A DNA stretch of 23,144 nucleotides, taken from positions 1-23,144 of the forward strand of contig CAYYPG010000022.1 in the NCBI GenBank assembly GCA_964473505.1, in the 5' to 3' direction. Positions 7,994 to 15,321 of the stretch are shown here, piece after piece; the stretch's first letter is position 1; every line of letters begins with the position of its first letter. Source of the DNA: JAOABV01 sp964473505 (GTDB lineage: Bacteria > Hydrothermota > Tepidihabitantia > Tepidihabitantales > CAIPLT01). A program made the translations under genes and the position numbers. The notes beneath the pieces were generated by a model. It was not told the origin of the DNA and did no database searches. It saw only the letters and a list, made by a program, of their open reading frames with translations.

Positions 7994-8485
7994 ATGAAAA
8001 TACGTATTATTGTAACTGGTGGAACTTTTGATAAAGAATATAATGAACTAACCGGCGAATTATTCTTTAAGCGCACCCATATTTATGATATGCTGAAATT
8101 GGGACGATGTAAACTTGATATCGTGATTGAAGAACTTATGATGGTTGATAGTGCGTTTATGACTGAAACTCAAAGAGAAAAAATAATTGAAGCAGTAAAA
8201 AATGCGCCTGAGGACCAAATTTTAATCACTCATGGAACTGACCAAATGGTTCAAACTGCAAGTGCTTTAGGACAAGCGATAAAAAACAAAACCGTAGTAT
8301 TAACCGGAGCAATGGTGCCTTATAGTTTTGGTAGTTCAGATGGAATGTTTAATTTAGGTGCGGCTTTAGCCTTTGTTCAGACCTTACCATCAGGAGTTTA
8401 TGTTGCTATGAACGGCAGATACTTTCATTGGCATAAAGTCATCAAAAATAAAGACACCGGTTATTTTGAAGAAGTTGAGCATTGA
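7994..8485 (+). CDS. Single-domain asparaginase-like protein
   Basis: 163 aa, corresponding to only the N-terminal catalytic domain of L-asparaginases (about 330 aa). The active-site set is present: TGGTFDK (8-14, nucleophile-type T11), DS at 52-53, HGTDQMVQTA (80-89, T82-D83) and the K99 equivalent before VVLTGAMVPYSFGSSDGMFNLG (101-122). It ends with SGVYVAMNGRYFHWHKVIKNKDTGYFEE, the closing segment of short 'asparaginase domain' proteins I recall from other bacteria, so it looks complete, not truncated. Substrate and physiological role are unknown. It stands alone with its own promoter; gene-poor repeat DNA lies on both sides. Confidence 0.85.
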   Translation: MKIRIIVTGGTFDKEYNELTGELFFKRTHIYDMLKLGRCKLDIVIEELMMVDSAFMTETQREKIIEAVKNAPEDQILITHGTDQMVQTASALGQAIKNKTVVLTGAMVPYSFGSSDGMFNLGAALAFVQTLPSGVYVAMNGRYFHWHKVIKNKDTGYFEEVEH

Positions 8486-8705
8486 AATCAGCCGGCAAGT
8501 TCAAGCTTATTCACCAAGTCTTAATTGAAATATTGCGATCGTCTTTAGAAAGTTATCAATAATCCATTTTTTAACCAATAAATATAATAATCATAATTAT
8601 TGGTGGGAAAATAAGCAAAGACTTTTTCTTTTATTTACACCATTTTCTAATAATTGGTAAACTCTTTGTGAGCCCAATCTCAAGATATTGTCAAGGTGTA
8701 TAAAA

Positions 8706-8815
8706 AGAGAACTCTGACAAAGTCAATATTGGTTTAGATGGCATGAAACGCAGAAGCATAATTGATGGTTTTATCTTATGGGCACGCGCCTCTTAAGCAA
8801 TTTTCAGAGTTCTCT
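8706..8815 (+). mobile_element. Short inverted-repeat element, family 2 (copy 1)
   Basis: 110 bp with terminal inverted repeats AGAGAACTCTGACAA (8706-8720) and TTTTCAGAGTTCTCT (8801-8815), 14 of 15 matching. No coding capacity. The flanks, TCAAGATATTGTCAAGGTG on the left and AAATTCATTATAG on the right, are found directly joined at 8929-8963 without the element, so the insert is well delimited. Runs of A at both borders hide the exact target duplication. Confidence 0.8.
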
Positions 8816-8817
8816 AA

Positions 8818-9010
8818 AAATTCATTATAGTTAAATATATCTTTTTCTGTAAGGTCAGATCAAAAAAGTGTTGTCAAACTCGTGTTGAAATTTATTGTAA
8901 TCAGACATCTCTTTTTTTCTGTAAAGTTCAAGATATTATCACTGTGTGTAGAAATTCATTATAGTTTGACGTATATTTTTCTTGTAAGGTCTAAGCAGAG
9001 ATGTTTTTGT
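8818..9010. repeat. Degenerate tandem repeat, units of about 64-70 bp
   Basis: Units start at 8818, 8888 and 8952 with AAATTCATTATAGTT, AAATTTATTGTAATC and AAATTCATTATAGTT, each followed by a T-rich tract and CTGTAAGGTC or a close variant. The segment left of the family 2 element (8681-8702) matches the tail of the second unit, so the array probably began further left before the insertion. Confidence 0.6.
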
Positions 9011-9318
9011 TAATAGCATCAGATGTGACCAATCCACTTCCTTAATAATCCCGTAGGCAGTCCTTAGAACCATCCACCTGTTAGTTTTAGGCATACTCCA
9101 GGTTAGTCTTGGGCATACCTCTCTAATAATTCTTATAGAGAACTATACCTATTATTGATAAGATCTTAGTCTATACTACAGATAAAACGGATTACAGAAT
9201 TTTACTGATAGAAGACTTTTCAATCTCCTCAATCCGTATAAAACATACTATTAATAATTATTACCATTTTAATAATCAAAACCGCAATAAGTCTAAGCCT
9301 TCTGGTAAAAGAAATTGC

Positions 9319-9972
9319 TCAGCGTCCCAATAAAATCTTTTCTAATTCTTTTACTGATGTAACAATATAATCAGGTTGTTCTGCGACTATTTCTTCATAA
9401 GTACCATATCCATATAATACGCCAATTGATTTGATATGATTCTTTTTAGCGCCAATAATATCATCGGCTCGGTCACCAATCATTATAAAATCGGAATTAT
9501 GGTCTTGGGGAAATAGAGAAATGGCAAGTTTGATTAATTCAATTTTATTTGTACAAGTTAAATCCATATTACTACCAACTAATTGGGTGAAATACTGTTT
9601 TAAACTAAACCGGTCTAAAATTTGTTGGGCATAATAACTGGCTTTAGAAGTAACACAGACTAATGTTTTATTGTTTGCCTTAAGTTTAGTTAACAATTCG
9701 GGAATATCAGGATAAACGCGGTTTTCCCAAATGCCTTTGACTCCATAATACTCGCGATAAACTGATACTGCATAGCGGGCAGTATCTTTATCCAAGCTGA
9801 AATATTTTTCAAACGATTCGGCTAAAGGTGGTCCAATAAATTTTTCCAGATTTATATTATCTGCTTTTAACTTCATTTTATTTAAAGCATAGCGGATAGA
9901 GTTTGTTATTCCTAATTTGGAATCAGTTAGCGTGCCATCTAAATCAAAGAGAAGAATTTTACTGGAAATCAT
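9319..9972 (-). CDS. HAD-family phosphatase, phosphoglycolate-phosphatase-like
   Basis: 217 aa. HAD motif I is FDLDGTLTDS (9-18; nucleophile D10, acid D12), followed by an alpha-helical cap (GITNSIRYALNKM onward), motif II VCVTSKA, and motif IV GDRADDIIGAKKNHIKSIGV near residue 165-185, ending YGYGTYEEI and the typical PDYIVTSVKELEKIL tail. This is the pattern of Gph/PgmB-like enzymes acting on small phosphoesters (phosphoglycolate, nucleoside or sugar monophosphates); the substrate cannot be read from sequence. TAACAAT abuts the ATG and no Shine-Dalgarno is present. No operon partner. Confidence 0.88.
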   Translation of the reverse strand: MISSKILLFDLDGTLTDSKLGITNSIRYALNKMKLKADNINLEKFIGPPLAESFEKYFSLDKDTARYAVSVYREYYGVKGIWENRVYPDIPELLTKLKANNKTLVCVTSKASYYAQQILDRFSLKQYFTQLVGSNMDLTCTNKIELIKLAISLFPQDHNSDFIMIGDRADDIIGAKKNHIKSIGVLYGYGTYEEIVAEQPDYIVTSVKELEKILLGR

Positions 9973-10078
9973 ATTGTTAAGTCTGTGAAATCATGTGAAA
10001 TCAACTGAATGCCACAAGCAAAATAGATAAACCGAAGAAGTATCAAGTGATTTGGTTGTATCCTGCGGTCAAAAAAGA

Positions 10079-10213
10079 GGTAGTGTCTGGTATTTTGTGT
10101 AGATTTAGTATTGATATGTTAAAGGAAAAGATATAGCCATTTCTTTTTTTAATAGTTAGAACGGAGTATACATTTATGGGAAAGAGATTGAATTTACCCA
10201 AAATCTTGATGCA
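10079..10213 (+). mobile_element. Short inverted-repeat element, family 1 (copy C)
   Basis: Left end GGTAGTGTCTGGTATTTTGT continuing to GTAGATTTAG, then TATTGATATGTTAAAGGAAAAG as in copy A. The right end AATTTACCCAAAATCTTG (10191-10208) matches copy A's AATTTACCATAAATCTTG. About 135 bp, the middle diverged. It occupies most of the 9973-10365 spacer, where I see no gene. Confidence 0.65.
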
Positions 10214-10365
10214 ATCAAAAAAGACTTATTCGCCATGCGAATGATTTTTAATGTGCATAGATTGTTTTTATTAAGATTTTGCTTTGAGGCATATTCATCA
10301 ATGGATTATTTTACCATTCAATTTATAATTAGTTTCCAAGAAGTGCATTTTTGCAGTTTCTAAAG

Positions 10366-12198
10366 TCAATCATTTGCTGTGATTGTTTTTTCATTCAGTT
10401 TGCGCAATATTTCTTCAGCAATTTTGCGGTTAAAACCTGAAAGATTAGCAATTTCTTCAATTGAGGCATTCTTGATTTTATCCAAACTACCAAAATGTTT
10501 TATTAAGGTTTGCTTACGTTTAAGACCAATACCAGGAATATTATCTAATTCCGAAGTAATTAATTTCATACCGCGTAATTTCTTATGATATTTAATCGCA
10601 AAACGATGAGCCTCGTCGCGAATTCGTTTAAGCAGTTTTAACGCCGGTGAATATGCTGGAATCGAAATCTCTTGACCATCACTATAGTATAATGTATCCG
10701 TTCTTTTAGCAAAAGCAAGTAAGGGAATCGGTTTCGGCGCATCAGCATATGCTTTTTCCGCAGCGGAAAGTTGACCTTTGCCACCATCAATCAGAACCAG
10801 ATCTGGTAGCGGTTGATTTTGAGCACGCATTCTCTTTAAGCGTCGGGATAATACTTCTTGAATCATTGCATAGTCGTTAGGTCCATAAACAGTTTTAATT
10901 CGAAACATTCGATACTCTTTCTTATTGGGATATCCATTGATAAACACAACAATTGAACCAGTGGCTGAAGTTCCCGCAATATTAGAAACATCAACCCCTT
11001 CAATTACTTTAGGCGGTTGGGCTAAATTTAAGATGCGTTGTAATTCAGCAAGTCCTGGTAATACTTTAGGGATGGGCATAATTTCGGCTAAACCAACATC
11101 TGCATCTGTTTTGGCTAATTTTAATAACCGTTTTTTTATACCCGCACGAGGAAAATAAATTCGAACCTTTTTATTTTTTTCTTGTTGTAGCCATTCTCGA
11201 AAAACCTGCTTGTTTTTAAGATTTATCGGTAGGATAATCTCATCCGGTATATCATCGGTGTGGAGATAGACGGTTCTTAAGAGAGTCTCAATGATTTCTT
11301 CATCCGCGGTCTTTTTATTTAAGACAAAGGGATAATTTTCTTTGCCAATAATTTTGCCATCCCGCACTTTAATCAAAGAGGCATTAGCATAAGATTTGAT
11401 AAGTCCTTTTTCTTGGGCAAAAGTTTCTGCCACTGCAAGACCAATGATATCACGCGAGGCAATGTCAGTAAATACCGCATCTTGTTTTTGGATAATGTCT
11501 CTTAAGGCAAAGAGTTGGTCCCGGAGAATTGCCGCAGTTTCAAAATCTTCATTTTCCGCCGCATCTTTCATTCGTTGTTCAATTTCCTGCTCTAAATTTT
11601 TGGATTTTCCTGATAAAAAGGCAATTGCATTGTTTATTCTTTGCCGATAATCTTGTTCGGAAATATTTCCTTGGCAAGGCGCCAAACACCGATTCATCGC
11701 AAAATTCAGGCAGGCGCGTTCGGGTTTGGCTAAAGGAAGTTTTTTAGAGCAAATTCTAATTTTAAAGATATTTCTTACTGCTTTAATTGCCCGACGCAGA
11801 TTCTTGGCATTGGTATAAGGACCAAATAAGACTGAGTGGTCTTTTTTTAAATTCCGGGTTGCAAAGATTCGAGGAAATTTTTCCTGAACCGTAATCTTAA
11901 GATAAGGAAATTTTTTGTCATCTTTTAAGCGAACATTAAAACGCGGTTTATTAAGTTTGATTAAATTGTCTTCAAGTACTAAGGCTTCAACCTCAGACTT
12001 GGTCACAATAATTTCAAAATCACAAATGTTTCTTAATAAGGTCTCACGAGGATAATCCCTTTGTTGTTGGGTATAGGCGCGAAGCCGTTCTCGAAGATTC
12101 CTTGATTTGCCCACATAGATAATTTTACCGTTTTTATCTTTTAAGAGATAAACGCCGCAGGTATTGGGCACTAAATTTATCTTTTCCAGGGGCAACAT
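10366..12198 (-). CDS. uvrC: Excinuclease ABC subunit C
   Basis: 610 aa, full length. UvrC makes the 3' and 5' incisions in nucleotide excision repair. Domains: N-terminal GIY-YIG nuclease (GVYLLKDKNGKIIYVGKSRN, 15-34); a Cys cluster with C150, C163, C171 and C175 (CLNFAMNRCLAPC); a UVR/UvrB-binding helix pair (about 203-237, FETAAILRDQLFALRD); the RNase H-like C-terminal nuclease (EGVDVSNIAGTSATGSIVVF and PDLVLIDGGKGQLSAA); and paired helix-hairpin-helix motifs (about 555-605, NIPGIGLKRKQTLIKHFG). No break or missing domain. No good Shine-Dalgarno; the start MLPLEKINLVPNTCGVY is the only one keeping the GIY-YIG domain whole. Confidence 0.97.
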   Translation of the reverse strand: MLPLEKINLVPNTCGVYLLKDKNGKIIYVGKSRNLRERLRAYTQQQRDYPRETLLRNICDFEIIVTKSEVEALVLEDNLIKLNKPRFNVRLKDDKKFPYLKITVQEKFPRIFATRNLKKDHSVLFGPYTNAKNLRRAIKAVRNIFKIRICSKKLPLAKPERACLNFAMNRCLAPCQGNISEQDYRQRINNAIAFLSGKSKNLEQEIEQRMKDAAENEDFETAAILRDQLFALRDIIQKQDAVFTDIASRDIIGLAVAETFAQEKGLIKSYANASLIKVRDGKIIGKENYPFVLNKKTADEEIIETLLRTVYLHTDDIPDEIILPINLKNKQVFREWLQQEKNKKVRIYFPRAGIKKRLLKLAKTDADVGLAEIMPIPKVLPGLAELQRILNLAQPPKVIEGVDVSNIAGTSATGSIVVFINGYPNKKEYRMFRIKTVYGPNDYAMIQEVLSRRLKRMRAQNQPLPDLVLIDGGKGQLSAAEKAYADAPKPIPLLAFAKRTDTLYYSDGQEISIPAYSPALKLLKRIRDEAHRFAIKYHKKLRGMKLITSELDNIPGIGLKRKQTLIKHFGSLDKIKNASIEEIANLSGFNRKIAEEILRKLNEKTITAND

Positions 12199-12272
12199 TA
12201 AGATGAAAAAATCCCTTAAATTCTACCTTTATTCCAACTATCCTGAAATCCTAAATATTTTAAACTGAAAAT

Positions 12273-12337
12273 GATAATTTTAATGTTATAATTTTTAAGG
12301 TTATAATTTTAAAGTTATAATTTCGTTATAATTTTAT
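12273..12337. repeat. Short direct repeats GTTATAATTT
   Basis: GTTATAATTT recurs at 12285, 12300, 12314 and 12325 (spacings 15, 14 and 11), with a weaker GATAATTTTA copy at 12273. It sits between the 3' end of rtcB and the 5' end of uvrC. Each unit contains a -10-like TATAAT on the plus strand, but no plus-strand gene follows. Could be a simple-repeat expansion or an AT-rich upstream element for uvrC. Confidence 0.6.
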
Positions 12338-12352
12338 GGTAAGTTTCTGAAT

Positions 12353-13813
12353 CTATCCTTTCACTACGCCTAAAGGTCTCATTTTAACAACTTTTTTCGA
12401 GATGCCGGCATTATGACAGATATCAACCACGATGTCAACATCTTTATAAGCATCCGGCACTTCTTCGCGCAAAACTTCACGGCTTGCGGCCATTACTAAG
12501 ATTCCTTTTGATTTTAGTTCTCGGGCAATATCCCGATTTCGGGTTTCATCCAAGGCTTTAGTTCTTGACCAGACGCGACCTGCGCCATGACAAGTGGAAC
12601 CGAAAGTTTCCTCAAATGCTCTTTGGGTTCCTAAAAGCAAGTAGGAATTCGTTCCCATATCACCAGGAATAATCACAGGTTGACCGATTGGTCTATATTT
12701 TTCGGGTAATGCTGGATGTCCGGGAGGAAAAGCCCGGGTAGCACCTTTTCGGTGTACGCAGACCATCTGTTTTTTACCGTTAACTATATGTTCTTCGAAC
12801 TTCGCAATATTATGCGCAACATCATAGATTAGTTCCATTCCTAATTGCTCAGGCGATTTATTGAAAACTTGACTAAACGCTTCGCGCACCCAATGGGTAA
12901 TACATTGTCGATTTGCCCAGGCATAATTTGCCGCACAGACCATTGCTGAAAAATACGCTTGACCTTCAGGCGATTCAATAGGTGCACAAGCAAGCTGACG
13001 GTCAGGTAAAGAAATATTGTATTTTTGGACTGCTCGTCCTAAATCTCTTACATTATCGTCACAGATTTGATAACCCAGACCACGCGAGCCGGTATGAATC
13101 ATCACGGTAATCTGGCCCTTTTCTAATTGGAAAACATTAGCGGCTTCAGGCGCATAGATTTCAACTACTTCCTGAATTTCTAAAAAGTGATTACCAGCAC
13201 CCAGTGTCCCCAATTGCGGTGCACCCCGTTCTAAGGCACGACGAGAAACTTTGGATGGGTCAGCACCAGCCATTTGCCCATGTTCTTCAGTATGTTCCAA
13301 ATCTTCTTTTGTGCCATAACCGTTTTCATACGCCCAGCGGGCACCTTTGAGGAGGACTTGTTTCACTTCACTTTCAGAAATTCTAATCTTACCAGTTGAG
13401 CCGACGCCTGACGGAACATTGTGAAATATTGAGCGCACTAATTTTTCTAAAATATCCTCTGTAATATCCTTTCGAAAAAGATCGGTGCGAAGTAATCGGA
13501 CACCGCAATTAATATCATAGCCGACACCACCTGGTGATATGACTCCAGTTTTCGTATCAAATCCTGCAACTCCACCAATGGGAAATCCATAACCCCAATG
13601 TACATCTGGCATTGCCATTGAGGCTTTTAAAATTCCCGGCATGGTTGCGACATTGGCTACCTGTTCTGGTGCCATATCTTCGCGGACTTTGTTAATTAAA
13701 CGGCTATCAACATATATTATGCCGTCAACTCTCATTTGTGATTTATAACTTTTAGGTATTTTAAACCGATAATTATCAATTTTCTCCAATGGACCAGTCC
13801 AACCAGTTGTCAT
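12353..13813 (-). CDS. rtcB: RNA-splicing ligase RtcB
   Basis: 486 aa, the length of archaeal-type RtcB. It joins 2',3'-cyclic-phosphate or 3'-phosphate RNA ends to 5'-OH ends with GTP and Mn2+, in tRNA splicing or RNA repair. The active site is complete: GYDINCGVRLL (D100, C103), GNHF (H209), MIHTGSRG (H240), YDVAHN (H334) and STCHGAGR (H409, the guanylated His); spacing matches the Pyrococcus enzyme within one or two residues. DVHWGYGFPIGG (70-81) and IPGDMGTNS (382-390) are also present. AAAGGAG lies 6 bases before the ATG, an excellent Shine-Dalgarno. No rtcA or rtcR is adjacent; the partner archease gene is at 489-902. Confidence 0.97.
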   Translation of the reverse strand: MTTGWTGPLEKIDNYRFKIPKSYKSQMRVDGIIYVDSRLINKVREDMAPEQVANVATMPGILKASMAMPDVHWGYGFPIGGVAGFDTKTGVISPGGVGYDINCGVRLLRTDLFRKDITEDILEKLVRSIFHNVPSGVGSTGKIRISESEVKQVLLKGARWAYENGYGTKEDLEHTEEHGQMAGADPSKVSRRALERGAPQLGTLGAGNHFLEIQEVVEIYAPEAANVFQLEKGQITVMIHTGSRGLGYQICDDNVRDLGRAVQKYNISLPDRQLACAPIESPEGQAYFSAMVCAANYAWANRQCITHWVREAFSQVFNKSPEQLGMELIYDVAHNIAKFEEHIVNGKKQMVCVHRKGATRAFPPGHPALPEKYRPIGQPVIIPGDMGTNSYLLLGTQRAFEETFGSTCHGAGRVWSRTKALDETRNRDIARELKSKGILVMAASREVLREEVPDAYKDVDIVVDICHNAGISKKVVKMRPLGVVKG

Positions 13814-13939
13814 AATTCTCTCCTTTAATTTAATTTTATTGAGTTCTCACCAAAAAATAATTTATGATAATCCATATTTATAAATAATATTATTATAGAA
13901 AAGATAATTTTCATGTCAATCTTAAGGATATTTCAGTTT

Positions 13940-14048
13940 ATTAAAGAGAAAGGTGTATCCTCTTTATGTTTAAGCAAAATCCAATAAGAAAAAAGTGCAT
14001 GTCTCTGGAAAATAAAAAAGAATTTACACAAAAAATTTTAACACTACT
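13940..14048 (+). mobile_element. Partial short inverted-repeat element, family 1 (copy D)
   Basis: Interior TTAAAGAGAAAGGTGTATCC, then ATGTTTAAGCAAAATCCAAT and AAGAATTTACACAAA... closely follows copy A; the right end (14021-14048, finishing TTTTAACACTACT) is the best-preserved right terminus of the family and is the reverse complement of the GTAGTGT...TGTGTAAATT left end. The left terminal repeat is missing or unrecognisable. A short ATG-led frame (MSLENKKEF) matches the corresponding one in copy A (MSSKNNKKT). Confidence 0.65.
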
Positions 14049-14166
14049 GATATTATAGCTTTTTAAGAAAGGCCACTCAAATGAGTCTGTAAAGATAATA
14101 TTAAATCAAAAATCTATAGGAACGAGTAAAAAGCAAGGTTTATTGTAATTGTCTAATTGATTCTTG

Positions 14167-14279
14167 AGAGAACTCTAACAAAGTCAATACTACTCTAGAA
14201 GGTATGAAATGCAGAAGCATAATTGTTGGTTTTTTCTTGTGGGGTTCGGTGTCTCATGAGCATTTTTCAGAGTTTTCTC
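14167..14279 (+). mobile_element. Short inverted-repeat element, family 2 (copy 2)
   Basis: Starts AGAGAACTCTAACAAAGTCA and ends TTTTTCAGAGTTTTCTC, the same ends as at 8706-8815. The interior GGTATGAAATGCAGAAGCAT followed by AATTGTTGGTTTT is nearly that of copy 1 (GGCATGAAACGCAGAAGCAT). With copy D of family 1 it fills the 13814-14358 spacer between rtcB and the PSP1 gene, where no gene is seen. Confidence 0.75.
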
Positions 14280-14358
14280 TTGATATTAACCCCAAGTGTT
14301 TATTTATTTTCTAATGTTTGGGGAGAAAGCTAAAATCTGATTATAATCGATATTCGGA

Positions 14359-15063
14359 CTAAATTTCGTCGGTTACAATTTCTTCCTTCAATTGCTCGGC
14401 ACTTAGTTCAAATGTAAGGCAACATCGTAATTTTCCGCAGACACCAGAAATTTTTTCTGGTTCTACATAAACATTTTGCTTTCGGGCTATACTTAAAGTA
14501 ATAGATTGAATCTGACCTAAAAATCTTCGACAACATATTTCCCGACCACAAACACCGATACCGCCTAAACACCGCGTATAATCTCGTACGCCAATCTGTT
14601 TGACCATAATACGTGTACCAAAAGTTTTAGTGAGCATTTTGAATAACTTCGCATAGTCAATTCTTTTTTCGGCAATCAAATAGCAATTTATTTTATAGCG
14701 ATTAAAACTTTTATCGACTAAAATAACCTTAGCTGACGGTTCAAGGCTTTTTACGATGGGGTCAATTGTGCCGTGCAAGTCCTCGGCTTCTTTTTGGAGA
14801 ATCATTTGCTGATTGATATCCTCCTCTCTTGCTTTCCGGATAATTTTTCCATAGATTGCTGATTGAGCGTAAGGCACAATCTTTACAATTTCTCCTAATA
14901 AGATCTCTTTATAAAGACTAATTAATACCCAATCTTTAAGCTTGAATTCTTCCTTGGTTTCATCGGATTTTACTAAGACCAATTCTTTTCGAAAAGGATT
15001 TATTTGGACTTCGAAACAGCAGATATCCTTTTTTTTAGTTGGATTTTGTGACCTCGTATCCAT
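14359..15063 (-). CDS. PSP1-domain protein, RicT/YaaT-like
   Basis: 234 aa. The Cys-rich C-terminal half is diagnostic of the PSP1/YaaT family: YTRCLGGIGVCGREICC (162-178) and SGVCGKLRCCLTFEL (206-220), giving C165, C172, C177, C178, C209, C214 and C215. In Bacillus the relative RicT forms the Fe-S-containing Y-complex that guides RNase Y cleavage and affects phosphorelay signalling; the Cys set here could hold such a cluster, which is inference. The N-terminal part (VLISLYKEILLGEIVKIVPY) is the family's barrel-like start, followed by a charged helical middle. AAGGAG lies 13 bases before the ATG, rather far. holB, a frequent neighbour, is not adjacent. Confidence 0.88.
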   Translation of the reverse strand: MDTRSQNPTKKKDICCFEVQINPFRKELVLVKSDETKEEFKLKDWVLISLYKEILLGEIVKIVPYAQSAIYGKIIRKAREEDINQQMILQKEAEDLHGTIDPIVKSLEPSAKVILVDKSFNRYKINCYLIAEKRIDYAKLFKMLTKTFGTRIMVKQIGVRDYTRCLGGIGVCGREICCRRFLGQIQSITLSIARKQNVYVEPEKISGVCGKLRCCLTFELSAEQLKEEIVTDEI

Positions 15064-15321
15064 AGATTTTTAATTACTCCTTAATATCAAGTTCTTTTTA
15101 TGTTGATATTGGCTAAGAGAATCTTGAATAGTTTTTTGCCATATTATCTTTAACTATATTCTAAATATCAAGTTTGGATAATAAGATTGTGGTCCTGGTA
15201 GGGCGTAACAGAATGGTTAATCGGTCTGTAATCATTTTATCCTCAAGTCCTTTAAAGGTATTGGGAACATAGATTTGGTAAGATAATTTTTAATCAATTG
15301 CCATTTTATGTTATCGGTAAC

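Larger units (their letters stand above)
8486..9318. other. Repeat-bearing spacer between convergent genes
   Basis: No credible gene. It contains a family 2 inverted-repeat element (8706-8815), three degenerate tandem units of about 64-70 bp (8818-9010), and a 22-bp direct repeat with core GGCATAC (9080-9101 and 9102-9123). Confidence 0.6.

Noticed and set aside
7994..8485. Truncated asparaginase pseudogene
   Set aside because: It has its own promoter, a complete set of N-domain active-site residues and the closing segment of short asparaginase-domain proteins, and no C-terminal remnant follows.
8818..9010. Possible CRISPR array
   Set aside because: Only three units, the repeat part is long and poorly conserved, spacing is uneven (70 and 64), and no cas gene is in the window.
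15185..15275. tRNA-like stretch with TCAAGTCC and CTGTAATC
   Set aside because: No acceptor, D or anticodon stems could be paired; at most a very decayed relic.
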